64,000 nucleotides of DNA from Baylisascaris procyonis (taxonomy: Eukaryota; Nematoda; Chromadorea; Rhabditida; Ascarididae), in the NCBI GenBank assembly GCA_037389465.1, contig JAZARR010000213.1, forward strand, positions 434,001 through 498,000, given 5' to 3'. Within the stretch, counting starts at the first letter, position 1. Each line of letters begins with the position of its first letter. Below the pieces are notes generated by a model, which was given only the letters and a program-made list of their open reading frames with translations, was not told the DNA's origin and did not search any database. A program made the position numbers and the translations under genes. Positions 41,453 through 54,235 of the stretch are shown here, one piece after another.

Positions 41453-44400
41453 TCAATGTTGAGCAATGCAACATGGAAGTGCAATCTTCTTTACATCGTA
41501 TTTTTCGACAACATTAAATTCACATTCATGAAGATGATTAGTTAATGGTAATGTTGATTCGTTATTCCATTCGTCGATTTTTCGTTGACTTTTACTAAAT
41601 TCCCACACCTGAATAAATCTTTCCATTAATTGTATGGAAAATTTTTCTCTGGAATTAAAATTTTAATGAAAAAAAAATGTTAAAGAATATTTTAAATAGC
41701 AGAAAAGTGAAATTGAAAAATTTTCCAAAAAATTTCAAATGTATTCCATGGAGATTTGATAAAAACTGAAAAAAGAACCACATAGTAATTATTGGCAATT
41801 ATCAAAAGATATTGATCTAGTAATTAGAAACGATACAAGAATATTGGAAATGCAAAAAAATTTGCATAATTGTATGACACCCATCATAAAGTAAATAGTT
41901 TTATCTATTTAAAGAAAGCAATGATTAAAAAATTTGAATTTCACTGATTTAGTAAATGAAATTATATTAATTTCGATCAAATATAATTTTTTTTTTATTT
42001 CTTTGTTATTTTTGCATCAAATTTGAAATGTATCCGAAATATTTGCCAAGTAAAAGTCGAAGTTCAATTCTGATAGGATATTGTGAGTGGAAAAGGATAA
42101 AGCAGACATCGACTAATGAAAGATTTTCCTCTTATTTTGCGATAATAAAAGACGACCCTCTCATGTTTTAATTTATTAGAAGGCAATTCTCTTAATTTTC
42201 AGAAAGTCTATTTTCCGCTATTCTCGGATAAAACTTATTCACTTATTAATCTTGCTCAATATTCGCAATAGATTCTAAATTATTTTCGAGTTTAATTACC
42301 GTCTGATGGGTACTATTTCGTGGGAAAAAATTCGAAATTAGCGAATAAACACTTTTCATCAAAATTGAGTGCGGTTAGGAACTAGACGCGTAAGGGAGAG
42401 GGAAGGGACGGAGGGAGGGAGGTGAAGGAGAGGGAGGGGAGATAGATAGGGTGCGGGGGGAGGTGTGGATTGGCGGATTTTATAAAAAAGACAAAATACT
42501 TACAAAGCATTTCTCAGACCAATTGCCCGTTTCGGATTTCACCCATTTGATATGCACCATTGCCGATGAAGCAAAATTTTTGAAGCATAAATTACGTAAG
42601 CGATGATTCGTTGCAGCTAAACATCGTAATGAGCCACTATCCAAATATCGTAGAATTTCATATAGCACATCTTCAGGTAAATCGCTTAATGATACACCCG
42701 TATAGGGTGTTATTGAGAACATTTCTGGTGGACAATGTACCACACACGATAAATACTGACTGAAACTGAAAAAAAGTCGTTATTTATCTTAAGTAAATGT
42801 TTACTGAAGATAATCTACTCATTAATCTTAAGAAAATTTTGAAATATTTTACTGCTATAAACATATAAAATTCAACACATAATTCGTTGATAACATCATC
42901 TAAATCTGAGTATTTTTATATGGTTTTTATCTTCTATCTAACCACCAATTAAATAAAGAATTCAAAGAGTAATGAAAGAGCACTCGATTCGAAGTTAATT
43001 ATGTAAGGAAGAATAAAATTAAGCATTTATTTTAAAAAACTCGGATTTTCTAAATCAAGATGAATTCCGATCAGGAGAACATCTAAGACCTGGAATTTGT
43101 TATGCAAATTGTTTCAGTACCTCATTTCTGTTTCTCGATTCTAAACAAAACCAAGTAGACAGACGCGCATAAGCATGAATGCGCTAAGTATAGACTGACC
43201 CTACCCGTACATTTAAGTTTCATTATTAAGATAACAAAATTTGCATATAAGAATGAGTTACAAATAATTAGAACTTCAAGTTAAATGTTAATTCGATATG
43301 CAAATAAATGAAGAGAGAGAAAAAAACGCACAGGTAAGCAAGCATCCCGTAGTTATTAAACTAGAATACAGCTGAATAGGAAATCGCATATTATCAATTC
43401 ATATCAAAGCATATCTTATTTAATAGCTTTCTTACACCATACTAATGAATCGTCAACAAACTTACAGTAATTACAGGAAGTTACAGTAATCTTTAAGCTA
43501 ATGGTAGAAGAAAATTTCTCAAAACTTTAGCAAAGAAAAAAAGCGAGCTAACCACCTTAACGTTCCCCATTTGGGTGACTTTTTGAAGTAAAAGAAAGGA
43601 CAACCATCAATATACATAGGACATCGACCGATATATTCATCCGCTTCCATATGACATAATTTATAATGATCACTATACTCATTACGTCGGAAATTTTCAT
43701 TACAATAAAATGTATAAACAATAATACCAATACGATAGCATGATAGATTCTCAGCTTTTCGTACGAATGAGGACAAATGTTCGCGAACTATATCGATCTA
43801 AAATTTAGAAAATTTTTATGCTTAAAACTTACTTTATATATTTTGTTTTTTTTTTTTAAAGAGCGCTTTGTTTGTTTTATCAAAAGCTGCAAATAAAATC
43901 TCAAAAATCATACAAAATTCAAGAATTTTTTTCGAGCAATAAACGATATTTCTATTCGAAATAATGAAGCATCGCACTGATCATATGAATTCTACATTCC
44001 AGATTACCTCAACTATTCATATTCTTTTCATCTGAAATTAGTCTATTAGTTATTTTAATTGCATGCATATCTTATCCCATTCTAACAAGTATCAAGTAGG
44101 TACTGATGTTCCCCCATCCACCCCTTCCCCCTTCTATCTACCCCCTCCCCTTTATATCCACCCCTCCCAACCATTCACCCCCATCCGTCCACCCCCTCCC
44201 TCTTCCACCCTACCACCTCTCATCGAAGTTCGAAACTTCGGCATTTTTGACAACTTTGCAAATTTGTCGGGAATTTTGCAAAAAAAAAAAAGTTTGTAAA
44301 AAGAATTTCGCTCACTAACATAGAGTTTCCTTTGTTCGTAGAAGGCAGGAATAAGTGAGATCTTGATCGTTGGTACTTTTACGTCGATATGCTCATCACT

Positions 44401-47400
44401 TTGTTCAATAAAATTGCCAAGTGTATGAAGATGTTGACTAGCCGGATCAATTTTGCATAGATAGCAATTTTCAAATGGCGATTTACGTTTCTTGCGTAAT
44501 TTCTCCTTAAAAAAATAGTATCACGCTATTTAGCATTGTACTAAATTCAAGTGCTCAAATCACCTCGACCGATTGATTTTCATTGATCAACTGAATGATT
44601 TAATCGATAAATAATCGACGATGAAAAATTCCACTTAAAAATGATTAAAAATACACCAATTGACCGACTAAATTACCAATCATCTGCCCTATGCTCGATG
44701 AATATATCAAAACGCGTTCCAAATCTTTCAAATTTTTTCGTTTATGAATGACTTTTAAGACGAACGAATTTACCCTATGAAATGAAATTGGAATGGAGCG
44801 CCACATGCTAATTTCTATCCGACTATTAGAATATTACTAACACTGAAACATAATAAAATCTCATGGAAAAAAGTGAAAGATATGAATTGAACGATGAAAA
44901 ACATGTGGAATAAAGAGATTTATAAGGTGACTTATCACTAACTTTCATAAGATTTTCCTCGTCACTGCTGTCATCATCAGCGAACGTCTTCTGAGGCTCA
45001 AGTGGAACCCTCAACGGCATCAGAGGATGGAACGGATTCCAGAAATCACTCAAACGTTTACGCTCACTTCGACTTATTCGATACGATTCCAATAACATTT
45101 CCTATAATCATATCACATAATAAGATATTAGTAGAAATATTAGGCGTTGATATGACATTTTCTTTACATTTATGACAAATTTTGTTTATAGTGAATTTTT
45201 CATAAATATAACCATGAAAAAAAGACGTTCAGTTGAAAAAAAACTTTTCATGTATTAAGTTAGGAGGATGAATGAACAGACACACAGACAAACGAACGGA
45301 CACAACCATGGTTGCTCCATAGCTTGCAGTCGCATATGGAAACTTGCATAAGGTGCATTAAAACGCAGAGAAACGTCGCCTGCAGATAACTGCAAGCAGC
45401 AATAGTTTAAGTTGCAACTTAGAACTGCTGTGTGATTTCAGCGTATGCTGAAGGATGAGGGAGAAGGGGGAAGGCATCTGAGGCTCTGAACTATAACAAA
45501 AAAAAGAATTAATTTTGTATAAAACGATATTTATTTATTAAACGCAACGAATATCCTAGTCGTTTTTATATCGCATTTTGTTTGAACAATTAGTCAAATC
45601 TCCTCAACAAAAAAGCAACCTGTTCTGGGAAAAAGAATAAAGTCATATTTCTGTTTATCAATCTTCGTGTTTTTTTAAATTTTGAAAATGATTCACAAAC
45701 TTGATCAACGATCGCCGCATTGACATCGATCTCTGCAGGATCTGTTCGATAACGAGGATCGACAATTTGCAATCCTTTTGCGATACGTTTCATTTTACGT
45801 TTCGCAAAATTACTCAGAATTCGTCGATTCCATTGAACGGCACAGAAAACAACAGAAGCACAACAATTCTCCAAATGTGCACCTATTCTTTCACGACGTA
45901 ATACAAGTGGACATCCGCCTGATACATTCGGGCATGGCACACGTGCCTGAAATTTCTATTCCTTACTATGTGGTCTTGATCGATAAATAAAGTGGAGTAA
46001 TATTGTTCATCCACTCTACCTGAGTATTACTACATTGCAAGCAAGAAAGAAGGCAAATAAGAAAATTTTTTTAATTAGAAGAAATTAAAGGAAATGAACC
46101 TTGGAACAGAGTAGAGTAATATTGTTCATCCACTCTACCTGAGTATTACTACATTGCAAGCAAGAAAGAAGGCAAATAAGAAAATTTTTTTAATTAGAAG
46201 AAATTAAAGGAAATGAACCTTGGAACAGAGTAGAGTAATATTGTTCATCCACTCTACCTGAGTATTACTACATTGCAAGCAAGAAAGAAGGCAAATAAGA
46301 AAATTTTTTTAATTAGAAGAAATTAAAGGAAATGAACCTTGGAACAGAGTAGAGTAATATTGTTCATCCACTCTACCTGAGTATTACTACATTGCAAGCA
46401 AGAAAGAAGGCAAATAAGAAAATTTTTTTAATTAGAAGAAATTAAAGGAAATGAACCTTGGAACAGAGTAGAGTAATATTGTTCATCCACTCTACCTGAG
46501 TATTACTACATTGCAAGCAAGAAAGAAGGCAAATAAGAAAATTTTTTTAGTTAGAAGAAATTAAAGGAAATGAACCTTGGAACAGAGTAGAGTAATATTG
46601 TTCATCCACTCTACCTGAGTATTACTACATTGCAAGCAAGAAAGAAGGCAAATAAGAAAATTTTTTTAATTAGAAGAAATTAAAGGAAATGAACCTTGGA
46701 ACAGAGTAGAGTAATATTGTTCATCCACTCTACCTGAGTATTACTACATTGCAAGCAAGAAAGAAGGCAAATAAGAAAATTTTTTTAATTAGAAGAAATT
46801 AAAGGAAATGAACCTTGGAACAGAGTAGAGTAATATTGTTCATCCACTCTACCTGAGTATTACTACATTGCAAGCAAGAAAGAAGGCAAATAAGAAAATT
46901 TTTTTAATTAGAAGAAATTAAAGGAAATGAACCTTGGAACAGAGTAGAGTAATATTGTTCATCCACTCTACCTGAGTATTACTACATTGCAAGCAAGAAA
47001 GAAGGCAAATAAGAAAATTTTTTTAATTAGAAGAAATTAAAGGAAATGAACCTTGGAACAGAGTAGAGTAATATTGTTCATCCACTCTACCTGAGTATTA
47101 CTACATTGCAAGCAAGAAAGAAGGCAAATAAGAAAATTTTTTTAGTTAGAAGAAATTAAAGGAAATGAACCTTGGAACAGAGTAGAGTAATATTGTTCAT
47201 CCACTCTACCTGAGTATTACTACATTGCAAGCAAGAAAGAAGGCAAATAAGAAAATTTTTTTAGTTAGAAGAAATTAAAGGAAATGAACCTTGGAACAGA
47301 GTAGAGTAATATTGTTCATCCACTCTACCTGAGTATTACTACATTGCAAGCAAGAAAGAAGGCAAATAAGAAAATTTTTTTAATTAGAAGAAATTAAAGG

Positions 47401-50400
47401 AAATGAACCTTGGAACAGAGTAGAGTAATATTGTTCATCCACTCTACCTGAGTATTACTACATTGCAAGCAAGAAAGAAGGCAAATAAGAAAATTTTTTT
47501 AGTTAGAAGAAATTAAAGGAAATGAACCTTGGAACAGAGTAGAGTAATATTGTTCATCCACTCTACCTGAGTATTACTACATTGCAAGCAAGAAAGAAGG
47601 CAAATAAGAAAATTTTTTTAGTTAGAAGAAATTAAAGGAAATGAACCTTGGAACAGAGTAGAGTAATATTGTTCATCCACTCTACCTGAGTATTACTACA
47701 TTGCAAGCAAGAAAGAAGGCAAATAAGAAAATTTTTTTAATTAGAAGAAATTAAAGGAAATGAACCTTGGAACAGAGTAGAGTAATATTGTTCATCCACT
47801 CTACCTGAGTATTACTACATTGCAAGCAAGAAAGAAGGCAAATAAGAAAATTTTTTTAATTAGAAGAAATTAAAGGAAATGAACCTTGGAACAGAGTAGA
47901 GTAATATTGTTCATCCACTCTACCTGAGTATTACTACATTGCAAGCAAGAAAGAAGGCAAATAAGAAAATTTTTTTAGTTAGAAGAAATTAAAGGAAATG
48001 AACCTTGGAACAGAGTAGAGTAATATTGTTCATCCACTCTACCTGAGTATTACTACATTGCAAGCAAGAAAGAAGGCAAATAAGAAAATTTTTTTAGTTA
48101 GAAGAAATTAAAGGAAATGAACCTTGGAACAGAGTAGAGTAATATTGTTCATCCACTCTACCTGAGTATTACTACATTGCAAGCAAGAAAGAAGGCAAAT
48201 AAGAAAATTTTTTTAATTAGAAGAAATTAAAGGAAATGAACCTTGGAACAGAGTAGAGTAATATTGTTCATCCACTCTACCTGAGTATTACTACATTGCA
48301 AGCAAGAAAGAAGGCAAATAAGAAAATTTTTTTAGTTAGAAGAAATTAAAGGAAATGAACCTTGGAACAGAGTAGAGTAATATTGTTCATCCACTCTACC
48401 TGAGTATTACTACATTGCAAGCAAGAAAGAAGGCAAATAAGAAAATTTTTTTAGTTAGAAGAAATTAAAGGAAATGAACCTTGGAACAGAGTAGAGTAAT
48501 ATTGTTCATCCACTCTACCTGAGTATTACTACATTGCAAGCAAGAAAGAAGGCAAATAAGAAAATTTTTTTAATTAGAAGAAATTAAAGGAAATGAACCT
48601 TGGAACAGAGTAGAGTAATATTGTTCATCCACTCTACCTGAGTATTACTACATTGCAAGCAAGAAAGAAGGCAAATAAGAAAATTTTTTTAGTTAGAAGA
48701 AATTAAAGGAAATGAACCTTGGAACAGAGTAGAGTAATATTGTTCATCCACTCTACCTGAGTATTACTACATTGCAAGCAAGAAAGAAGGCAAATAAGAA
48801 AATTTTTTTAGTTAGAAGAAATTAAAGGAAATGAACCTTGGAACAGAGTAGAGTAATATTGTTCATCCACTCTACCTGAGTATTACTACATTGCAAGCAA
48901 GAAAGAAGGCAAATAAGAAAATTTTTTTAATTAGAAGAAATTAAAGGAAATGAACCTTGGAACAGAGTAGAGTAATATTGTTCATCCACTCTACCTGAGT
49001 ATTACTACATTGCAAGCAAGAAAGAAGGCAAATAAGAAAATTTTTTTAGTTAGAAGAAATTAAAGGAAATGAACCTTGGAACAGAGTAGAGTAATATTGT
49101 TCATCCACTCTACCTGAGTATTACTACATTGCAAGCAAGAAAGAAGGCAAATAAGAAAATTTTTTTAGTTAGAAGAAATTAAAGGAAATGAACCTTGGAA
49201 CAGAGTAGAGTAATATTGTTCATCCACTCTACCTGAGTATTACTACATTGCAAGCAAGAAAGAAGGCAAATAAGAAAATTTTTTTAGTTAGAAGAAATTA
49301 AAGGAAATGAACCTTGGAACAGAGTAGAGTAATATTGTTCATCCACTCTACCTGAGTATTACTACATTGCAAGCAAGAAAGAAGGCAAATAAGAAAATTT
49401 TTTTAGTTAGAAGAAATTAAAGGAAATGAACCTTGGAACAGAGTAGAGTAATATTGTTCATCCACTCTACCTGAGTATTACTACATTGCAAGCAAGAAAG
49501 AAGGCAAATAAGAAAATTTTTTTAGTTAGAAGAAATTAAAGGAAATGAACCTTGGAACAGAGTAGAGTAATATTGTTCATCCACTCTACCTGAGTATTAC
49601 TACATTGCAAGCAAGAAAGAAGGCAAATAAGAAAATTTTTTTAGTTAGAAGAAATTAAAGGAAATGAACCTTGGAACAGAGTAGAGTAATATTGTTCATC
49701 CACTCTACCTGAGTATTACTACATTGCAAGCAAGAAAGAAGGCAAATAAGAAAATTTTTTTAATTAGAAGAAATTAAAGGAAATGAACCTTGGAACAGAG
49801 TAGAGTAATATTGTTCATCCACTCTACCTGAGTATTACTACATTGCAAGCAAGAAAGAAGGCAAATAAGAAAATTTTTTTAGTTAGAAGAAATTAAAGGA
49901 AATGAACCTTGGAACAGAGTAGAGTAATATTGTTCATCCACTCTACCTGAGTATTACTACATTGCAAGCAAGAAAGAAGGCAAATAAGAAAATTTTTTTA
50001 GTTAGAAGAAATTAAAGGAAATGAACCTTGGAACAGAGTAGAGTAATATTGTTCATCCACTCTACCTGAGTATTACTACATTGCAAGCAAGAAAGAAGGC
50101 AAATAAGAAAATTTTTTTAGTTAGAAGAAATTAAAGGAAATGAACCTTGGAACAGAGTAGAGTAATATTGTTCATCCACTCTACCTGAGTATTACTACAT
50201 TGCAAGCAAGAAAGAAGGCAAATAAGAAAATTTTTTTAGTTAGAAGAAATTAAAGGAAATGAACCTTGGAACAGAGTAGAGTAATATTGTTCATCCACTC
50301 TACCTGAGTATTACTACATTGCAAGCAAGAAAGAAGGCAAATAAGAAAATTTTTTTAGTTAGAAGAAATTAAAGGAAATGAACCTTGGAACAGAGTAGAG

Positions 50401-50905
50401 TAATATTGTTCATCCACTCTACCTGAGTATTACTACATTGCAAGCAAGAAAGAAGGCAAATAAGAAAATTTTTTTAGTTAGAAGAAATTAAAGGAAATGA
50501 ACCTTGGAACAGAGTAGAGTAATATTGTTCATCCACTCTACCTGAGTATTACTACATTGCAAGCAAGAAAGAAGGCAAATAAGAAAATTTTTTTAGTTAG
50601 AAGAAATTAAAGGAAATGAACCTTGGAACAGAGTAGAGTAATATTGTTCATCCACTCTACCTGAGTATTACTACATTGCAAGCAAGAAAGAAGGCAAATA
50701 AGAAAATTTTTTTAGTTAGAAGAAATTAAAGGAAATGAACCTTGGAACAGAGTAGAAGATGATCGTCAAGTTTGCAAGGATGAAGTGGGACGGAGCATTC
50801 TGTACAAATAATCATTTTACATTTGCTATAATTGCAGTTAATTTTATAACAATAGCGACAATGTATATGATCGTCGATATCCAATGAACATTCCACATAC
50901 TCCAT
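41453..50905 (-). CDS. FBXO30: F-box protein with TRAF-like zinc fingers, FBXO30/FBXO40 type
   Basis: Predicted substrate receptor of an SCF (Skp1-Cullin-F-box) ubiquitin ligase. Seven coding exons: 50905-50741, 45946-45701, 45101-44943, 44505-44320, 43797-43556, 42765-42504 and 41608-41453. All phases agree, giving 471 residues and TGA at 41455-41453. N-terminal TRAF-type zinc finger: HCRYCYKINC, CTECSVPLHPCK.DDH, then across intron 1 ARVPCPNVSGGCP and HLENCCASVVFCAVQWNR. The central FRRNEYSDHYKLCHMEADEY..RCP matches the family's second finger. The F-box reads LSDLPEDVLYEILRYLDSGS. The C-terminus VWEFSKSQ..EW and HECEFNVVEK is also family-specific. It is shorter than vertebrate members (about 700-750). 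An ATTATAG acceptor six bases before the ATG would suit trans-splicing. Intron 1 is almost wholly the 119-bp array. Confidence 0.95.
42380..42475. repeat. Purine-rich (GGGA/GAGG) tract in the last F-box intron
   Basis: About 95 bases of almost pure G and A on the plus strand, in the intron between 42765-42504 and 41608-41453. On the gene strand it is a pyrimidine tract directly downstream of the exon 6 donor. Confidence 0.9.
44106..44225. repeat. CCACCC/CTTCCC pyrimidine-rich tract in an F-box intron
   Basis: Degenerate repeats of CCACCCC and TATCTACC on the plus strand, in the intron between 44505-44320 and 43797-43556. It makes a spurious proline-rich ORF on the plus strand. Confidence 0.9.
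45992..50756. repeat. 40-copy tandem array of a 119-bp unit in F-box intron 1
   Basis: The unit is identical from copy to copy except for one recurrent A/G site (TTTAATTAG or TTTAGTTAG on the plus strand). 4765 bp divided by 119 is 40 copies. On the gene's strand a unit parses into GTTCATTTCC..TAATACTCAG (80 nt, GT to AG) and a 39-nt open mini-exon of 13 codons reading VEWMNNITLLCSK. The last 15 bases of the mini-exon, CTACTCTGTTCCAAG, are identical to the 3' end of coding exon 1, which uses the donor in the rightmost unit. The A form dominates at the left end and the G form at the right, with A-G-G triplets in between. Confidence 0.98.
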
Positions 50906-50941
50906 ACACCGCTATAATCTATTCAGCTTTTAACCATATTT

Positions 50942-50943
<2 letters not shown>

Positions 50944-51038
<95 letters not shown>
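50944..51038. repeat. (AT)n microsatellite just 5' of the F-box start codon
   Basis: About 95 bases of alternating TA, beginning 38 bp upstream (minus-strand sense) of the proposed ATG at 50905. Two copies of GTTATCTGTTCCCAAA follow within 40 bp. Confidence 0.99.
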
Positions 51039-51040
<2 letters not shown>

Positions 51041-51769
51041 TTATCTGTTCCCAAACGCAATCAGTACAGGAAAGGTTATCTGTTCCCAAAAAACGTCAAA
51101 GGGGATGTTGTAGGGAAGAATGGAGGCAAACGAAGTTATTCTAGTCTGTATTATATTTTATGAGTGATTTTTATAATAAATGCCAGCCTTCGCTCTTCTG
51201 TGTATGCGTCCACGTATCTTTCCGATCCGCAAATTTGTATACTAAAGTAGCATCCAACCAGTCAAAACACCGATCGTTTCGCTAACTAAATTTGCATATT
51301 GTAGAAAAGGTTCACTTAGCGATCATTAGACCTAATCGCACAAATTTGCATATTCCATGCGGTGTCAATCGAGCGATCGTTCACTCAATTAGCACTTACT
51401 CTTAATGTGTTCCTAATGTCATCCGTTTCTAATACGAAATCATTCGGCCCTGTTTAATACATCCGATTAGCGCGATAGTCTATATTCAATGATGTTTTTA
51501 AATTAAATGATAAAAGAATTCATTTGAAATCAGAAAAAGATTATAAGATATTTGACTTAAAATTCGGAATACATCTGAATAATACTCAATATTCTCATTC
51601 ATTCAGAGGAAATATCATTTTAACGCATACATACTATAGTTCTTAAATAAACACTCACTAACCAACAAAATAATAATAATATTAAATGATAAACGAATAA
51701 TGGAGTATAGCAGTAAGGCTGTTCTAGTATAAACCACACTGTAATAAGTAAATCCAAAGCATAAATTAC

Positions 51770-51951
51770 ACTATAAGGGATCACCATGGATTGAGCCGTT
51801 GAAGTCAACGGATCTCATCACCACGGATCTCATGAGATCCGTTGACTATAAGGGATAGGAAGAGCGAATATTGTACGTATAAATGGAGGTATAAAAATAA
51901 AATTCATACTTTCGATTCCATATATTCAACCAAACAATATTCGCTCTTTCT
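51770..51951. mobile_element. Small palindromic insertion with direct and inverted repeats
   Basis: ACTATAAGGGAT occurs at 51770-51781 and again at 51845-51856. Between them lie perfect 15-bp inverted arms GTCAACGGATCTCAT (51804-51818) and ATGAGATCCGTTGAC (51832-51846). Immediately after, AGGAAGAGCGAATATTGT (51857-51874) is returned with one mismatch as the inverted copy at 51934-51951. It could be a mini-transposon with a 12-bp target duplication, or nested fold-backs. No ORF. Confidence 0.75.
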
Positions 51952-52685
51952 ATTGCGTAAATTATACTTCACGGAGATTTTTTTTTTTTGGACAAAGTGA
52001 CAAAACAAAAAATATTTTGCAAAATTCATTTCATGACGTATTGAGCAGCATTTGGACTTCGCAAAAAAACTATTCTGTTGAAGAAGTGAGTGATGACGAA
52101 AGTATACTTATTGAACATTTCGAAGGAAAAATCGTTAAATGAAACAAAAAAGTATATTTATTGAATAGATGATTAAGTGAAATCGTCGTCAACGTGCTTG
52201 TACATATTGTATTAGTTTGAATTCTCCATACGAATAGCCACAGCCCCCTCTCCTCCCTCCCCTTTCTACCCCCCCCCCCCCACCTCCTCTTCCCTCTCTC
52301 TCACCTCTCGAACTCTTGGCAGAAAAAGTCGAAATAGTCTTATTTTATGGATTTGAAACAATTATACTACTTTTGAAAATTGCAGAAATTCTTCCAAAAA
52401 AAACAAAACAAAAAGATTCATTGATTCAGAGCACTAAACCAACACAGCATGAGCAGTGAAAAATATTAAACAGAATAGTGGCCATTATATTCTATTGTCA
52501 TATATCAATCACTTTGCAGCATGAAAGAAAAGCAACTTAACGATAAGAAAAAAATGTGATAAGTTGGGAGGTGAAAAGTTATCCTGTATTACACTAAAAA
52601 AATATAAAATTACAAGATTACACAATTAAATTGGAATGAAAATAAACCTGAGCAGCTTAGTGCTAAACAAACTATGAAAAGCGAA

Positions 52686-52803
52686 CTATGAAGCTTGCAA
52701 GGCGGCATAAGCTTCATCAGCATGTCGATCTAATGCAGTGTCTGTTTTCTTACTCATCGATGGTGGTGGCCTTGGTGCTCTATATTGATTGACAACGTTT
52801 CTT
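52686..52803 (-). CDS. Probable terminal exon of an unidentified gene
   Basis: After a CAACTAG acceptor the frame reads RAPRPPPSMSKKTDTALD and HADEAYAALQAS, then TAG. The proline-rich stretch followed by an amphipathic end looks like a genuine C-terminus. The partner exon must end in phase 2 and was not found; the nearest candidate with a good donor (ATG at 53024 to 52977, CAG|GTAAGC) is phase 0 and does not fit. Confidence 0.35.
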
Positions 52804-54159
52804 CTAGTTGCACGTGCATTTCATGTGGATAACGATGATCGGTCTGCGTGCAGCCAGCTTGCACATCAAACTTTGGAAACATTCCAATAAAACAAGCGGT
52901 CTATCAATATCAACTTATGCAAAACAACTAGAGAAATAGTGAGGAAAGGAAAAGAGCGACAAGGTAATGCTTACCTGTTTATTTCCGGTAATATTTAAGA
53001 CTTCAGGTAAGTTATTCGTCATCGCGTTATGACACATTTAGAGGTGCTTAACAAATATGTTTGGAGTACACAGCTATCAATGGCAATCACCTGCTCACTA
53101 ACCGTTGAACAAATTTTCACGAATGCTGAATTTAACTCAATGACCCATTTACTTAGGTAATTGTTAGGGCTCTGAAAATATTTCATAGTATATCCTGTAG
53201 ACAAGTAATATTAGCAGCACTTAACATAAGTATGGATGAGTCTTATTCGATCTTGAGTCAGTCGATCCTATTGTGGTGAACAATTCATTTTGCGAGCAGC
53301 TTCTCTTTCGCAAGCTCGAAAATGTAAGTCAACATATCATTTTCTAGTAATATCATTCGGCGTTAATATTTCTGTCTACTCATGTATACTTAAAACGTTG
53401 TAGGAGTGTATGAAATATTTACTCCACAATTATAGCCTTTGTGTTTTTAACGATGGACTCTTGGAGGTTGATCCGAAATTTGATAATTGACCGCATCCCT
53501 CCTCTCCTCAAGTTCTCGTCTTCCTTACTATCATTTTTTATTAAAAACCACAAAACTGCTAACTTTCAAGTTGGTAATATTTGCTACGAATCTTTGATGA
53601 TATTTCAAATATTGTGTAAATGTATAGTTCTCGATCATATCAACGATTTAGGACTTCTTACATTTTCAACACATAATTAAAGACGCATTATGAACACAAC
53701 GGCTATAAATTAACGTTTTTGCGTTATATTCGTTTTTGTGTTATATTCAGTTCTTATGTTATATTCAAATGTGTTATAAATAGCTTATTCCTGTTATTCA
53801 TTCAATATTTATTTTTTCAAATACCTAAAATATATCCAACCGTTACAACCTTGCCTGATAGATATAACCGGGCATATCGCTACTTCCTTACATATTAAAA
53901 AATAGATTCAATTGATCAAGAAAATAAATAAAGTTGCTAATGCATAATCCATCCTAGAAAATAGTCCCATTTATAGATGAGACCTCCAAATATGACAAAC
54001 GCATCAACAAACTAAAGAAACACGCACGGTATGAATACAATGCCAGCAAACGATAACCATCGAATGAGTGGTTATTCGTGTTTATGAGGTTAGACTTTTA
54101 TTGATTGCCTATATCAATTTATGATTTGCGTTAACTGTAATTTGCTCTTCGCCGGGTAA

Positions 54160-54235
54160 AAATTGCTACGACGGATTCGAACCAGAATCTCGTACCTAGC
54201 AAATACGAATGAGCTTTAACCATTAAAAAGATGTC
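54160..54235 (-). other. tRNA-like sequence with perfect B-box
   Basis: The minus strand has GGTTCGAATCC, a consensus B-box, at 54183-54173. A TCGTA/TACGA stem with a TTGCTAG-type loop lies upstream, and a T run downstream could stop RNA polymerase III. The acceptor stem does not pair, so a SINE head or tRNA pseudogene is more likely than a functional tRNA. Confidence 0.4.

Noticed and set aside
45992..50756. CRISPR-like array
   Set aside because: The 119-bp units are nearly identical end to end with no unique spacers, and the setting is a eukaryotic intron.
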